Below, in pieces: positions 1 through 10,730 of a DNA stretch of 64,000 nt. Both the position numbers and the translations under genes were made by a program. Each line of letters opens with the position of its first letter. The stretch's first letter is position 1. Below the pieces are notes generated by a model that saw nothing but the letters and a program-made list of their open reading frames with translations, was not told the origin of the DNA and made no database searches. Source of the DNA: Cryptosporangium aurantiacum (GTDB lineage: Bacteria > Actinomycetota > Actinomycetes > Mycobacteriales > Cryptosporangiaceae); the NCBI RefSeq assembly GCF_900143005.1, contig NZ_FRCS01000011.1, positions 215,495 to 279,494 of the forward strand, read 5' to 3'.

Positions 1-798
1 GAGGCACTCGGCGCCGACGCCGAGCAGGTGTTGCTGCGCGACATGACCGTGGTCGGCCGCAACCCGGGCCGGATCATCCCGACGGTCCTGCTGGCGTTCG
101 CCAACGCCCACCCCGGACGCCGGGTGCGCCTGATCGGCGAACCCATCTGGGCCGGTCGCAGCGCCACCGAATACCCCGCCTGCGTCCAGCACGAGGCCCT
201 GATCAACACCGCGTTCACCGGTCGGCCGGCGACAATCCTGTGCCCGTACAACGTCGCGACGCTCGATCCGGCGTGGGTCGACGACGCGTACCGCACGCAT
301 CCGATCATGGTCGATCCGACCCGCCGCTACGACAGCGCGCACTACGACGATCCGCTCGCGGTCGTGGCCGGTTACAACCGCCCGCTCCCCGAGCCACCGC
401 CCGGCGCGGCGAGCCTCGCCCTCGACCTCTTCGCGCTGGCGGCCGTCCGTCGTTTCGTCACCGAGCAGGCTCACCGGGCGGGGCTGCCGCCGGAGCGGGT
501 CGTCGATCTCACGATCGCGATCACCGAGCTCGCCGAGAACGCGGTCGAACACGGCGGTGGCACCGGTCGGCTCACGATCTGGGCGGACGACGGCCAACTG
601 GTCTGCCAGGTGGCGGACAGCGGGTACCTGCGCGACCCACTCGCGGGGCGCATCCCGGTGACCGACCGCACCGCCGCCGGGGGCCGCGGTCTGCTGCTGG
701 TCAACCAGCTGGCCGACCTCGTCCGGGTGCACTCCACGCCGGGGGGTACGAGCACTCGGCTCCACCTCTACCTGGACTCCGTCGCCGAATACGCTTAG
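1..798 (+). CDS. RsbA-type regulator: MEDS domain plus anti-sigma ATPase domain (5' partial)
   Basis: The reading frame is open to the left edge, so the start lies outside the window; a GTG at 28 is internal. The N-terminal half matches the MEDS (DcmR sensory) domain. The last ~130 residues form a GHKL ATPase of the RsbW/SpoIIAB type, with the N-box ELAENAVEHGG and a G-rich segment (DRTAAGGRGLLLVNQLAD). Such proteins are thought to switch SigB/F-type sigma factors by serine phosphorylation or partner binding. A sigma factor of that class is encoded at 13141-13932, but it is not adjacent, so pairing is inference. The stop codon overlaps the stop of the convergent benzoate-CoA ligase gene. Confidence 0.85.
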   Translation, partial: EALGADAEQVLLRDMTVVGRNPGRIIPTVLLAFANAHPGRRVRLIGEPIWAGRSATEYPACVQHEALINTAFTGRPATILCPYNVATLDPAWVDDAYRTHPIMVDPTRRYDSAHYDDPLAVVAGYNRPLPEPPPGAASLALDLFALAAVRRFVTEQAHRAGLPPERVVDLTIAITELAENAVEHGGGTGRLTIWADDGQLVCQVADSGYLRDPLAGRIPVTDRTAAGGRGLLLVNQLADLVRVHSTPGGTSTRLHLYLDSVAEYA

Positions 799-2375
799 GC
801 CGCGGTCAGGCGCTCCACCGCGATCTCGCGGACGCGGAAACGCTGAAGCTTGCCGGTCGCGGTGACCGGCATCGCGTCGAACAGCAGGACGTGGCGGGGA
901 CGCTTGAACGAGGCCAGGCCCTCCCGGCAGAACTGCACCAGGTCGTCGCTGGTGGTGCCGGAACCTTCGGCCAGGACGACGCACGCCACCGGCTTGTCGA
1001 GCCCGGCGGCGTCCGGCACCGAGACGACGGCCACTTGGACGACGTCCGGATGGGCACGGAGGCGTTCTTCGACCTCGGTCGGGGACACCCAGATGCCACC
1101 GGCCTTGATGATGTCGTCGGTCCGGCCCAGCGACGAGTAGTAGCCGTCCGCGGAGCGGACGTAGGTGTCGCCGGTCCGCACCCAGGGGCCCTGGAAGACG
1201 CGGCGGGTGATCTCGGTGCGGGCCCAGTAGCCGGTGGCGGCGGAGTTGCCGCGGACGTAGAGGTGGCCGGGGGTGCCGTCGGGGACCGCGATCCCGTCGT
1301 CGTCGACGATCTTCGCGTCGTACCCGGCGACGATTTCGCCGGTGGCGCCGGCGCGGGTGCGGCCGGGGCGTCCGCTGATGAAGATGTGCAGCATCTCGGT
1401 GGAGCCGATGCCGTCGAGCATCTCGACGCCGAACGACGTGGTGAAACGTTCGAACAGCGGCTTGGGGAACGCTTCGCCTGCCGAGACGCAGGCCCGGACA
1501 CCGGCGAACGCGTCGTGCGGGAGACCGGCGGCGAGCAGCGCGGCGTAGTAGGTGGGTCCGGCGAAGAACAGCGTCGGGCGGTGTTCCTGCAGTACCCGCA
1601 GGGTGGTCTTGGGGTTGGGGCGGGAGCGGTCGAGGACGGTGCTCGCGCCGACGGCGAACGGGAACGTGAGGCTGTTGCCCAGGCCGTAGGCGAAGAAGAT
1701 CTTGGCGACCGAGAACGTGACGTCGTCGGGTCCGATCGTGAGGACGTCGGCGGCGTAGGTCTCGGCGGTGTCGCGGAGGGAGCCGTGGCGGTGGATCGCG
1801 GCCTTCGGTGTGCCGGTGGTGCCGGAGGTGTAGAGCCAGAACGCGGGCGACTCCGCGGTCGTGGGATGAACATCGGTGGACGCGCCCGCGCCGGACGCGA
1901 CGAACGACTCCCACGGCCAGACCGGGACGCCGAGCACCCGCGGCAACGGGTCCTGGCCGGCCAGGACGACGACGTCGGTGATCTCGGGCAGGCCCTCCAG
2001 CGCGGGTGCGAGCCCGGCGAACTCCGCGGACAGGACGACGATCCGGGCGCGGCTGTCACCGGCGAGCGCCTGGATGTCCTTCGGCGTGAGCATCGTGCTG
2101 ACCGGCACCGGCACGGCGCCGATCCGCAGCGCGGCGAGGAACGCGGTGACGAGTTCGGGCGTGTCGCCCATGCAGAGCAGCACGCGTTCCTCGGGTCGCA
2201 GCCCGGCGGTGCGCAGGGCTGCGGCGAATCTGTGGATGTCGGTGTCGAGGTCGCCGTAGGTGAGTTCGCGGACCGATCCGTCCAGGTCGATCGCGGTGAT
2301 CGCACGCCGGTCCGGTGTGGTGGCGGCGTGCCGGCTCACCAGCCACTCGGCGGCGTTGAACAGCGAGGTGGCCAC
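795..2375 (-). CDS. bclA: Benzoate-CoA ligase
   Basis: This is an adenylate-forming enzyme that makes benzoyl-CoA from benzoate, CoA and ATP in the cytoplasm. Visible motifs are the P-loop YTSGTTGTPKA, the A5-type GIGSTEM, the hinge region RTGDTYVRSADGYY then GRTDDIIKAGG, and the C-terminal catalytic Lys in PVTATGKLQRF. It is 526 residues, normal for the family. I chose the GTG at 2375 (VATSLFNAAEWLV...) because GGGAGG lies just upstream and family homology begins there; the frame stays open to 2468 but would overlap boxB. It starts 13 bases after the boxB stop, so boxC-boxB-bclA form one operon. A related acyl ligase cannot be excluded, but the box context makes benzoate the likely substrate. 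Confidence 0.9.
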   Translation of the reverse strand: MATSLFNAAEWLVSRHAATTPDRRAITAIDLDGSVRELTYGDLDTDIHRFAAALRTAGLRPEERVLLCMGDTPELVTAFLAALRIGAVPVPVSTMLTPKDIQALAGDSRARIVVLSAEFAGLAPALEGLPEITDVVVLAGQDPLPRVLGVPVWPWESFVASGAGASTDVHPTTAESPAFWLYTSGTTGTPKAAIHRHGSLRDTAETYAADVLTIGPDDVTFSVAKIFFAYGLGNSLTFPFAVGASTVLDRSRPNPKTTLRVLQEHRPTLFFAGPTYYAALLAAGLPHDAFAGVRACVSAGEAFPKPLFERFTTSFGVEMLDGIGSTEMLHIFISGRPGRTRAGATGEIVAGYDAKIVDDDGIAVPDGTPGHLYVRGNSAATGYWARTEITRRVFQGPWVRTGDTYVRSADGYYSSLGRTDDIIKAGGIWVSPTEVEERLRAHPDVVQVAVVSVPDAAGLDKPVACVVLAEGSGTTSDDLVQFCREGLASFKRPRHVLLFDAMPVTATGKLQRFRVREIAVERLTAA

Positions 2376-2388
2376 GGTGCCCCTCCCG

Positions 2389-3834
2389 TCAGAAGCGGAC
2401 GTAGTCGTACTCGACCGGCAGATCGTTGATGCCGTGCGCGGGCGGTGCGATCCAGCCGGCGAAGTCACCCGGCTCGTAGTGCGGAACCATCAGTTCGGCC
2501 ACCCGGGCACGGTCCTCCGCCGTCGGCAGGTAGGCGGCGACCGCCTCGGGGTCGTCGGTGAGTGTGCCGTCCGGAAGGACGTGGTGTCCGGCGAACGCAC
2601 CGACCTTGCGGTTGAACCCCTCGTGCGGCAGGTACAACCGGGCGTCGACGCCGGCCTTCTCGAGTTCGGCGTTCCAGCGCTTGACGCCGCCCGCGCAGTC
2701 CGCGGCGTACTCGTTGCGCAGATCGAGGTTGAGCGCGGTGAGCATCGGCACGGTCTTCACGCCCATCCGGCCGTCCTGGATGACCGGGACGTCCATCGTG
2801 GCGTCGGTGAGCTGGTGGTCGTCCTTGCGGCGGGTCTCCATCCACCGGCCCTTGAGCCCGGCGGTGTAGTAGGCGGCGACGTTGGACGAGGATTCGGAGC
2901 CGAACAGGTCGAGGGAGACCGAGTACTGGAAGTTCAGGTACTTCTGGATGACGCTCAGCGGGATGCCTCCGTGGTCCCAGAGGTCGTCGGTGCCGTGCTG
3001 TGCCATCAGCTCCGCGGTGCGCTGGACCGTCCGCTGCACACCGGTCGTGCCGACGAACATGTGGTGCGCTTCTTCCTTGAGCATGAACTGGCAGGTCCGC
3101 GCCAGCGGGTCGAAGCCGGATTCTTTGAGGGTTCCGAGCTGGTACTTGCCGTCGCGATCGGTGAAGTACGTGAACATGAAGAACGACAGCCAGTCGGTGG
3201 TCTCCTCGTTGAACGCGCCGAGGATGCGGGGTGAGTCGAAGTCACCGGAGTTGCGCCTGAGCAGTTCCTCGGCTTCTTCGCGGCCGTCCCGTCCGAAGTA
3301 GGCGTGCAGCAGGTAGACCATCGCCCACAGGTGCCTGCCCTCCTCGACGTTGACCTGGAACAGGTTCCGCATGTCGTAGAGGCTCGGGGCGGTGAGGCCG
3401 AGGTGGCGTTGCTGCTCCACGCTCGCCGGTTCGGTGTCGCCCTGCACGACGATCAGCCGGCGCAGCTCGCTCCGGTACTCACCGGGGACCTCCTGCCACG
3501 CGGGTTCTCCCTGGTGCTGGCCGAAGCCGACCGTCCGGTCCGGGTCGCGTTCGGCGAGGAAGATCCCCCACCGGTACTGCTCCATCGGCACCCGGTCGAA
3601 GTGTGCCCAGCCGTCCCGGCCCACCGCGATCGCGGTGCGTAAGTAGACGTCGTGGGTCGGGATCGACGGGCCCAGCGTCTTCCACCACTCGAGGAACTTC
3701 GGCTGCCAGCCCTCCAACGCCCGCTGCAACCGCCGGTCACCGGCCAGGTTGACGTTGTTCGGGATCCGCTCGCTGTAGTCGATCCGCGACACCGGCCCGG
3801 TCGGGGCCGGGGCGTCACCGATTCGCTCGGTCAT
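2389..3834 (-). CDS. boxB: Benzoyl-CoA 2,3-epoxidase, oxygenase component BoxB
   Basis: BoxB is a class I diiron enzyme that epoxidises benzoyl-CoA at C2-C3, taking electrons from the reductase BoxA. At 481 residues it has the usual length. With a constant offset of +15 from the Azoarcus numbering, all six iron ligands are found: E135 (QGDTE), E165 and H168 (EEGRHLW), D226 (YFTDRDG), E255 and H258 (KEEAHHMF). The gene lies between boxC and bclA on the same strand. No boxA gene is present nearby, so the reductase must be encoded elsewhere or replaced. The start region (GTGTGAGCCATGACC) repeats the end of boxC; see the repeat entry. Confidence 0.95.
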   Translation of the reverse strand: MTERIGDAPAPTGPVSRIDYSERIPNNVNLAGDRRLQRALEGWQPKFLEWWKTLGPSIPTHDVYLRTAIAVGRDGWAHFDRVPMEQYRWGIFLAERDPDRTVGFGQHQGEPAWQEVPGEYRSELRRLIVVQGDTEPASVEQQRHLGLTAPSLYDMRNLFQVNVEEGRHLWAMVYLLHAYFGRDGREEAEELLRRNSGDFDSPRILGAFNEETTDWLSFFMFTYFTDRDGKYQLGTLKESGFDPLARTCQFMLKEEAHHMFVGTTGVQRTVQRTAELMAQHGTDDLWDHGGIPLSVIQKYLNFQYSVSLDLFGSESSSNVAAYYTAGLKGRWMETRRKDDHQLTDATMDVPVIQDGRMGVKTVPMLTALNLDLRNEYAADCAGGVKRWNAELEKAGVDARLYLPHEGFNRKVGAFAGHHVLPDGTLTDDPEAVAAYLPTAEDRARVAELMVPHYEPGDFAGWIAPPAHGINDLPVEYDYVRF

Positions 3835-3835
3835 G

Positions 3836-3894
3836 GCTCACACTCGCTTCCGGTCGCCGGAGGTTCAGTGGCGCGCGCGCAGGCTTGGTCATGC

Positions 3895-3912
<18 letters not shown>
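3836..3912. repeat. Direct repeat spanning the boxC end and the boxB start
   Basis: An identical 20-base block (GCTCACACTCGCTTCCGGTC on the + strand) occurs at 3836-3855, just upstream of the boxB start, and at 3893-3912, where it encodes the last codons of boxC (DRKRV, stop). Both copies are followed, in the gene direction, by a GTGTGAGC(C)ATGACC context, so a second ATGACC lies right after the boxC stop in a different frame from boxB. The period is 57 bases. It looks like a small tandem duplication that created the boxB translation start region. Confidence 0.8.
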
Positions 3913-5535
<1,623 letters not shown>

Positions 5536-5581
5536 CAGCGTGTCCCGCTTCCTCGCTCGGGGCTTCCCGACCATCGTGGAA

Positions 5582-5603
5582 CTTGCTACACATGATTTGC
5601 AAG
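5582..5603. promoter_or_regulatory. Candidate operator between boxC and the PaaX-type gene
   Basis: An inverted repeat CTTGC-N12-GCAAG lies in the 130-base divergent gap, 47 bases upstream of boxC. Short separated arms are the usual form of PaaX-family sites. Assignment to the neighbouring regulator is inference. Confidence 0.4.
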
Positions 5604-5665
5604 GCTGCGGCGTGATGTAGTTCTTTTCCCGGTGGCAGCGACGCATCGAATGTCAGGATGTCGGC

Positions 5666-6508
5666 GTGACCACTGCGGAAGGACCGGTCGTCACCCGGCG
5701 ACAGCAACTCGGGGCGGCCAGCGCGCCCAGCCTGCTCCTGACGATCCTCGGTGAGTTCGTGCTCCCCGGCCGGCGACCGGTCTGGACCGCCGCGCTGCTC
5801 GATCTGATGAGCGAACTGGACATCGCCGAAAAAGCGATCCGGCAGGCCATCATGCGCACCGCCGACAGCGGCTGGATCGAAGGTTCCCGCGTCGGCCGGG
5901 AAACCCAGTGGGCTCTCACCGACGCCGGTATCCGGCTCCTCCAGGAGGGCACCGAACGCATCTTCGGCTTCGCCGCGCACCAGCGCCCCTGGACCGGGCA
6001 CTGGCTCGTCACCAGCGTCAACGCTCCGGAGAACCAGCGCGCGCTGCGTCACAAGCTCCGCACTCGACTCGGGTGGGCAGGCCTCGGGGCGCTCAACAGC
6101 GTCACCTGGCTGACGCCGTGGACCGACCGCGAAGCCGAGGTCCAGGGCGTCCTCGACGGGCTCGGCCTCGCCGCCAACAGCTGGTCGTTCATCGCGACCG
6201 CCGGACAGATCGGCGACGAGCGCTCGCTCACCCGCACCGCCTGGGACCTCGACGACATCGAACGCCGCTACGAGTCGTTCCTCGACCTCGTCGGCCGCCG
6301 CCGACCACGCACCGACCGTCAGGCGCTCCTCGCCCAGATCCGCCTCGTCCAGGAGTGGCGCCGCTTCCCGCTGCTGGACCCGGGGCTGCCACGCGAACTG
6401 CTGCCGCCGCGGTGGAGCGGGCACCGGGCCGCGGCGGTGTTCCGCGAGCGCCACGGCGCTTGGGCACCGCGCGCTCAGGCAGCCTGGACGGAGCTAGCCC
6501 ACCGCTAG
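5666..6508 (+). CDS. PaaX-family transcriptional regulator
   Basis: The 280-residue protein has the three-part PaaX layout: an N-terminal winged helix (about residues 20-95, with IRQAIMRTADSGWIE), a central region (HQRPWTGHWLVTSVNAPE), and a C-terminal PaaX_C part ending in the typical LDPGLPRELLPPRWSG. PaaX repressors sense aryl-CoA thioesters such as phenylacetyl-CoA. Here the divergent box operon suggests benzoyl-CoA or a later intermediate as effector (inference). The GTG start has no clear ribosome binding site; CAGGAT 6 bases upstream could be the -10 of a leaderless transcript. Its stop overlaps the stop of the convergent ABC gene by 4 bases. Confidence 0.88.
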   Translation: MTTAEGPVVTRRQQLGAASAPSLLLTILGEFVLPGRRPVWTAALLDLMSELDIAEKAIRQAIMRTADSGWIEGSRVGRETQWALTDAGIRLLQEGTERIFGFAAHQRPWTGHWLVTSVNAPENQRALRHKLRTRLGWAGLGALNSVTWLTPWTDREAEVQGVLDGLGLAANSWSFIATAGQIGDERSLTRTAWDLDDIERRYESFLDLVGRRRPRTDRQALLAQIRLVQEWRRFPLLDPGLPRELLPPRWSGHRAAAVFRERHGAWAPRAQAAWTELAHR

Positions 6509-8217
6509 GCCGCGGGTGCCGTCAGGGACAGCGTCCAGAAGTCGGCGTACCGGCCGCCGTGGTGCAACAGTTCCTCGTGGCTGCCGCTCTCGACGATCCG
6601 GCCACCGTCGGCGAAGACGATCCGGTCCGCGCGGCGGACGGTCCGCATCCGGTGGGCCACGATCACCACGGTCCGGCCCGCCATCAGGCGCTCGATGCCC
6701 TCACCGACCGCGGCCTCGTTCACCGGATCCAGCGCGGACGTCACCTCGTCCAGCAGCACGATCGGCGCGTCCTTCAACAGCGCACGGGCGATCGAGACCC
6801 GCTGACGCTCCCCGCCGGAGAGCAGCGCACCGCCCTCGCCGACGTTCGTCGCCCAGCCGTCGGGCAGCCTGTCGACCACCTCGTCCAGCCGCGCCGCAGC
6901 CGCTGCCGCCCGCAACGCCGCGTCATCGGCGTCGGGACGGCCCAGCCGGACGTTCTCCTCGATCGTGCCGTCGAACAGGTAGACGTCCTGGAAGACGATC
7001 GCGATCCGCGCCATCAGCTCCTCGGTGCTGATCGCACGGACGTCCACCCCGCCGACGCGCACCGAGCCCGCGTCCACGTCGTAGAACCGGGCGAGCAACT
7101 GCAGGATCGTGCTCTTGCCCGCGCCCGAGGGCCCGACGATCGCGAGCCGCTGTCCCTCCGGTACGGCCAGCGACAGGTCGTCGACGACCGTCCGGCTGCC
7201 GTGCCGGAAGCTGACCGAGACGAACTCCAGGTCGTGCCGGTCGGGCCGGATCGGGTCGGACGCTTCGGGCAGCGGCGGGGTGCTCAGGATCGTGTCGAGC
7301 CTGGTCAGCTCGGTACGGGCGCCGCGGAGCCGCCCGCCGAGCTCGGTGAGCGACAGCAGCGGATCCGCGCAGCGGGCGGCGAGCACGAGCGCGATGAGGA
7401 CGTCGGCCGCGCCGATGGTTCCGCCGAGCGCGAGTGCGGCACCCAGCGCCAGCACGGCGGTGAACATCGTCTGCACGACGAGCGCCAGGCCCACCGCGCC
7501 GGGCAGCGTCAGCACGGTGGAACGGCGTGACGCGAGCTGAACGTCGCGCAACGCGTCATCGAGCAGTGCGAACCGTTCCGCGGTCCGGCCACCGGCCCGC
7601 AGCACCGGCTGGGCCTGCAGGTACTCGACGACCCGCTGGGCGGCCTTCCGGTCGCGCGCCGCGCTCTCCGCGTCGGCCGCCGCGGTCGCGCGGCCGACCC
7701 GGGCCTGGATGGCCGCGACGACCGGTGCCGCGAGCAGCGCGGCCACCCCCAGCTGCCAGTGAAAGACGAGCAGGATGACGACGATCGTCAGCGGCGTCAC
7801 GCACGCGGAGACGAACGGCGCCAGCAGATGGGCGATCACGCTCATGGCCTGCAGGACGCCGCGGCCGGCCAGGATCGAGACGTCCCCGACGCGACCGGCG
7901 CCGTACCAGCCGAGCGGCAGCCGGGCCAGCTGATCGCCGAGCCGGCGGTACATGCCGCGCAGCATCGTGGTCCCGACGCGGAAACCGGCGAGGTCGCTGC
8001 GATACCGCAGCACCGCGTAGACCGCGACGGCGGCGCCGAGCCCGGCCAGCCACGGCCGGGCGTCCGCGGGACGGTCGTCGAGCAGGGCTCGCAGCACGGG
8101 GATCAGCAGCGCGTACGCCAGCCCCTCGGCCACCGAGGCCGCGGTCATCAGCCCGATCGTGCGGCGGACCGGCCGGGCGTAGTCGTGTCCGAGCACGCGC
8201 AGCAGCAATCGGATCAT
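6505..8217 (-). CDS. ABC exporter half-transporter, second subunit
   Basis: A 570-residue protein with an N-terminal six-helix membrane domain (about 20-300) and a C-terminal ATPase domain. The ATPase has Walker A GPSGAGKST, Q-loop VFQDVYLFDG, signature LLSGGERQR, and Walker B IVLLDEVTSALD. In Walker B the residue after D is the catalytic Glu, so this site looks competent. The sequence style resembles the siderophore-linked IrtB/YbtQ group, but the substrate is not deducible. Its start overlaps the stop of the partner gene by 4 bases (ATGA), consistent with a heterodimer. It is the last gene of the operon controlled by the divergent TetR. Confidence 0.88.
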   Translation of the reverse strand: MIRLLLRVLGHDYARPVRRTIGLMTAASVAEGLAYALLIPVLRALLDDRPADARPWLAGLGAAVAVYAVLRYRSDLAGFRVGTTMLRGMYRRLGDQLARLPLGWYGAGRVGDVSILAGRGVLQAMSVIAHLLAPFVSACVTPLTIVVILLVFHWQLGVAALLAAPVVAAIQARVGRATAAADAESAARDRKAAQRVVEYLQAQPVLRAGGRTAERFALLDDALRDVQLASRRSTVLTLPGAVGLALVVQTMFTAVLALGAALALGGTIGAADVLIALVLAARCADPLLSLTELGGRLRGARTELTRLDTILSTPPLPEASDPIRPDRHDLEFVSVSFRHGSRTVVDDLSLAVPEGQRLAIVGPSGAGKSTILQLLARFYDVDAGSVRVGGVDVRAISTEELMARIAIVFQDVYLFDGTIEENVRLGRPDADDAALRAAAAAARLDEVVDRLPDGWATNVGEGGALLSGGERQRVSIARALLKDAPIVLLDEVTSALDPVNEAAVGEGIERLMAGRTVVIVAHRMRTVRRADRIVFADGGRIVESGSHEELLHHGGRYADFWTLSLTAPAA

Positions 8218-9935
8218 CGGTGCTCGCTCTCCTGGGAGCGCCGGAACGCGGCGAACTTCCCGTCTCGGGCCATCAGTTCGACGGGGTTGCCGCGCTCGAC
8301 GATCACCCCGTCCTCCAGCATCACGACGACGTCGGCGTCGGCGATCGTCTCCAGGCGGTGGGCGATGACCAGCACCGTCCGGTCACCGGTGAGCGTCGCC
8401 AGGACTTTCCGGACCGCGTGTTCGGTCTGCGGATCGGCGAAGGCGGTCGCCTCGTCGAGCACGAGGACGGGCGTGTCGGCGAGCAGCGCGCGGGCGATCG
8501 CGAGCCGCTGGGCCTCGCCGCCGGAGAGTCCGGCCTCCGCGCCGATCACGGTCTCGTAGCCACGCGGCAACTCGAGGATGCGCTCGTGGATGTTCGCCAG
8601 CCGGGCGGCGCGGACGACGTCGTCGCGGTCAGCGTGCGGTGCGGCCAGCGCGATGTTGTCCGCGACCGACGCGCGCAGCAGACGAACGTCCTGAAAGACG
8701 AACGAGACGCTCCGGTAGAGCTGCGCGCTGCCGATCTCCCGCAGATCGACGCCGCCCAGGACGAGCTCGCCGTCGGTCGGGTCGAAGAACCGGGGCAGCA
8801 GCTGGACCAGCGTCGACTTCCCGCTCCCCGACGGCCCGACCAGCGCGGTGACCGTCCCGGGCTCCAGCACCAGGCTGATCCCGCGCAGCACCTCCCGACC
8901 GGGCTCGTAGCCGAACCGGACGTTCCGCAGCTCCACCCGGTGCCCGCGCGGTGCGACCGGTCGCGCCGGTTCCGGGAGCGGCTCCACGTCGAGCACGTCC
9001 CGGATGCGGCCGACCGCCCGGCGGGCGGCCTGCAGGTCGTCGAAGCCGTGGCCGAGCGCCGCGACCGGCGCGGTCAGCCCCGGTCCGAGCAGCAGGAACG
9101 GCAGCAGGTCGGCGGGGGCCAGGCGACCGCCCGCGATCAGTGCCGTGCCACCGATCAGCACGACGAGCAGCACGAACGGCGGTGACAGCGCCAGCTGCAT
9201 GCCCGCGGCGATCCCGGAGATGCCGCGCACCCAGCGGTTGAAGACGCCGACGAAGTCGTCCACGGCGGTGACGAACCTGCGGTGTGCGCGGCCCGAGCCG
9301 CCGAACGCTTTGACCACCGCGATGCCCTGCACGAACTCGACGGCGGAACTGGCGATCCGCCCCATCGCGCCGTCGAACTCCTGCTGTTCGCGCAGCCGGG
9401 CCGGCGTCATCATCAGCGGGACCAGCGCCACCGCCAGGAGCACCGGGATCAGCGTCACGACCGTGAGCAGCCAGTCGACGCTGACCAGGTAGGCGAGCGC
9501 GACCAGCGGCACCACGAACGCGGAGACGAGTTCGCCGGGGGTGTGGGCGATGAACGGATGGACGGCGCTCACGTCCTCCCCGACCACCTTCGCCAGCTCA
9601 CCGGTCCGGCGCCGGGAGAACCAGCCGATCGGCACGCGTCCCAGCCGCTGCGCCAGAGCCCGGCGCAGGGTCAGTTGCACCCGGCCGTCGAGCAGATGGC
9701 CGAGCCCGGACGAGGCTCCCGTGAACAGCAGCCGCACGAACAAGCCGACCGCTCCCGCCAGCACCGCGGCTCGGGCGTCGCCGTGGTCGACCGGGCCGGG
9801 CGCCAGCAGCAGCCGGCCCAGTTCGACGACCGCCAGCAGCGGCGCCAGGCCCGCGACCGCGCCGACGACCTGCAGGGCGACGACGCCCGCGAGGCCCCGG
9901 GCATGGGGGCGCAACAGCGGTGGCAGGGTCGTCAT
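8214..9935 (-). CDS. ABC exporter half-transporter, first subunit
   Basis: A 573-residue fused membrane/ATPase protein. The membrane domain covers about residues 15-300; the nucleotide-binding domain carries Walker A GPSGSGKST, Q-loop VFQDVRLLRA, signature GLSGGEAQR and Walker B VLVLDEATAFAD. It resembles IrtA/YbtP-like half-transporters but lacks the N-terminal siderophore-interacting domain of IrtA. It overlaps the next gene by 4 bases and is itself overlapped by 4 bases by the upstream microprotein gene, so all three are translationally coupled. Transport of a small hydrophobic or siderophore-like compound is possible; a drug exporter is equally possible. Confidence 0.87.
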   Translation of the reverse strand: MTTLPPLLRPHARGLAGVVALQVVGAVAGLAPLLAVVELGRLLLAPGPVDHGDARAAVLAGAVGLFVRLLFTGASSGLGHLLDGRVQLTLRRALAQRLGRVPIGWFSRRRTGELAKVVGEDVSAVHPFIAHTPGELVSAFVVPLVALAYLVSVDWLLTVVTLIPVLLAVALVPLMMTPARLREQQEFDGAMGRIASSAVEFVQGIAVVKAFGGSGRAHRRFVTAVDDFVGVFNRWVRGISGIAAGMQLALSPPFVLLVVLIGGTALIAGGRLAPADLLPFLLLGPGLTAPVAALGHGFDDLQAARRAVGRIRDVLDVEPLPEPARPVAPRGHRVELRNVRFGYEPGREVLRGISLVLEPGTVTALVGPSGSGKSTLVQLLPRFFDPTDGELVLGGVDLREIGSAQLYRSVSFVFQDVRLLRASVADNIALAAPHADRDDVVRAARLANIHERILELPRGYETVIGAEAGLSGGEAQRLAIARALLADTPVLVLDEATAFADPQTEHAVRKVLATLTGDRTVLVIAHRLETIADADVVVMLEDGVIVERGNPVELMARDGKFAAFRRSQESEHR

Positions 9936-10066
9936 CGCTCGTCCGCCCCGGGTAACCGGCTGCGCAGGAACGCGAGGATCTCCCGCCGGGCCAGGCGCGC
10001 CTCGGTCCCGTCGGCCCGGTCCCGGAGGACGATGCGGGCGCGCAACGAGGCTTTGCTGCTGCTCAT
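9932..10066 (-). CDS. 44-residue basic microprotein, first gene of the ABC operon
   Basis: The frame runs upstream to 10138, but a near-perfect ribosome binding site (AGGAGGAGGT, 4 bases before ATG) points to the start at 10066. The product begins MSSSKASLRARIVLRDRA and ends in a predicted amphipathic, Arg-rich helix (RLARREILAFLRSRL). There is no signal peptide or membrane segment. Its stop overlaps the ABC gene start (ATGA), so it is translated with the transporter. I do not recognise a family. It may be a transporter-associated small protein or a coupling leader. Confidence 0.6.
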   Translation of the reverse strand: MSSSKASLRARIVLRDRADGTEARLARREILAFLRSRLPGADER

Positions 10067-10076
10067 CGGACCTCCT

Positions 10077-10107
10077 CCTATTACGCTACTCACGGTAGCG
10101 TAATAGG
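10077..10107. promoter_or_regulatory. Perfect palindromic operator for the TetR/ABC exporter pair
   Basis: Perfect 13-base arms (CCTATTACGCTAC and its reverse complement) flank a 5-base centre (TCACG). The site starts 10 bases upstream of the microprotein ATG and ends 17 bases before the TetR GTG, so a bound repressor would block both promoters. This form and position are classic for TetR autorepression. Confidence 0.85.
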
Positions 10108-10124
10108 AAAGATAGCCTATCGGC

Positions 10125-10682
10125 GTGCAGGCATCCACTCCCTCCGTCAGCGCCGGGCGTCCTCGCTCGGACCTGCACGCGACCGTTTTCGCCGCGACGC
10201 TGCGGACCGTGCACGAACTCGGTTACGCGGGCGCGACGATGGACCGGATCGCGGTCGCGGCGCAGGTGGCCAAGACGACGCTCTACCGGCGCTGGCCGTC
10301 GAAGGGCGCGCTGATCGTGGACTGTCTTCTCGACGCGTTCGGCCCGGTACCCGTCGAGGGCACCAGCCGGGCGGAGATCGTCGCGACGGCGATCCGCTGG
10401 AGCGCGGCCAAGATCGCGCAGCCCGGCGTGGGCGCGGCGTTCGCGGGTGTGTTCAGCGACGGCGTGAGCGACCCCGCGCTGCGCGAGATCCTGTCCACCC
10501 GGCTGCAGGACCCCTACCGGCTGGTGCTCCAGGAGACTCTGGACGAGCCGGAGCGCCGGGTGCTGTTCCTCATCGACGTCGTCACCGGGACCCTGCTCCA
10601 CCGGATGGGAATGACCGGCCGGCCGATGGACGACGAGGACGTCGACGCGCTGGTCGAAATGGTCCTGCGCGTGTTCCCCTGA
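10125..10682 (+). CDS. TetR-family repressor of the adjacent ABC exporter
   Basis: A 185-residue protein with an N-terminal helix-turn-helix (TMDRIAVAAQVAKTTLYRRWPSKGALI, about residues 38-64) and a helical ligand-binding domain of the TetR_C type (ending DEDVDALVEMVLRVF). The start is GTG with no ribosome binding site; TAGCCT lies 6 bases upstream, fitting leaderless transcription. It is divergent from the microprotein-ABC operon across a perfect palindrome and so very likely represses it and itself. The ligand is unknown. Confidence 0.88.
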   Translation: MQASTPSVSAGRPRSDLHATVFAATLRTVHELGYAGATMDRIAVAAQVAKTTLYRRWPSKGALIVDCLLDAFGPVPVEGTSRAEIVATAIRWSAAKIAQPGVGAAFAGVFSDGVSDPALREILSTRLQDPYRLVLQETLDEPERRVLFLIDVVTGTLLHRMGMTGRPMDDEDVDALVEMVLRVFP

Positions 10683-10730
10683 CCCCGCTCACCAGCGGCA
10701 CGGGTGGCCTCGGCGGGCCGCCGCGCGGCG

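Noticed and set aside
240..2429. Long plus-strand frame opposite bclA
   Set aside because: It is Arg/Gly/Asp-rich shadow sequence on the opposite strand of bclA, whose motifs are clear; no start signal or family similarity.
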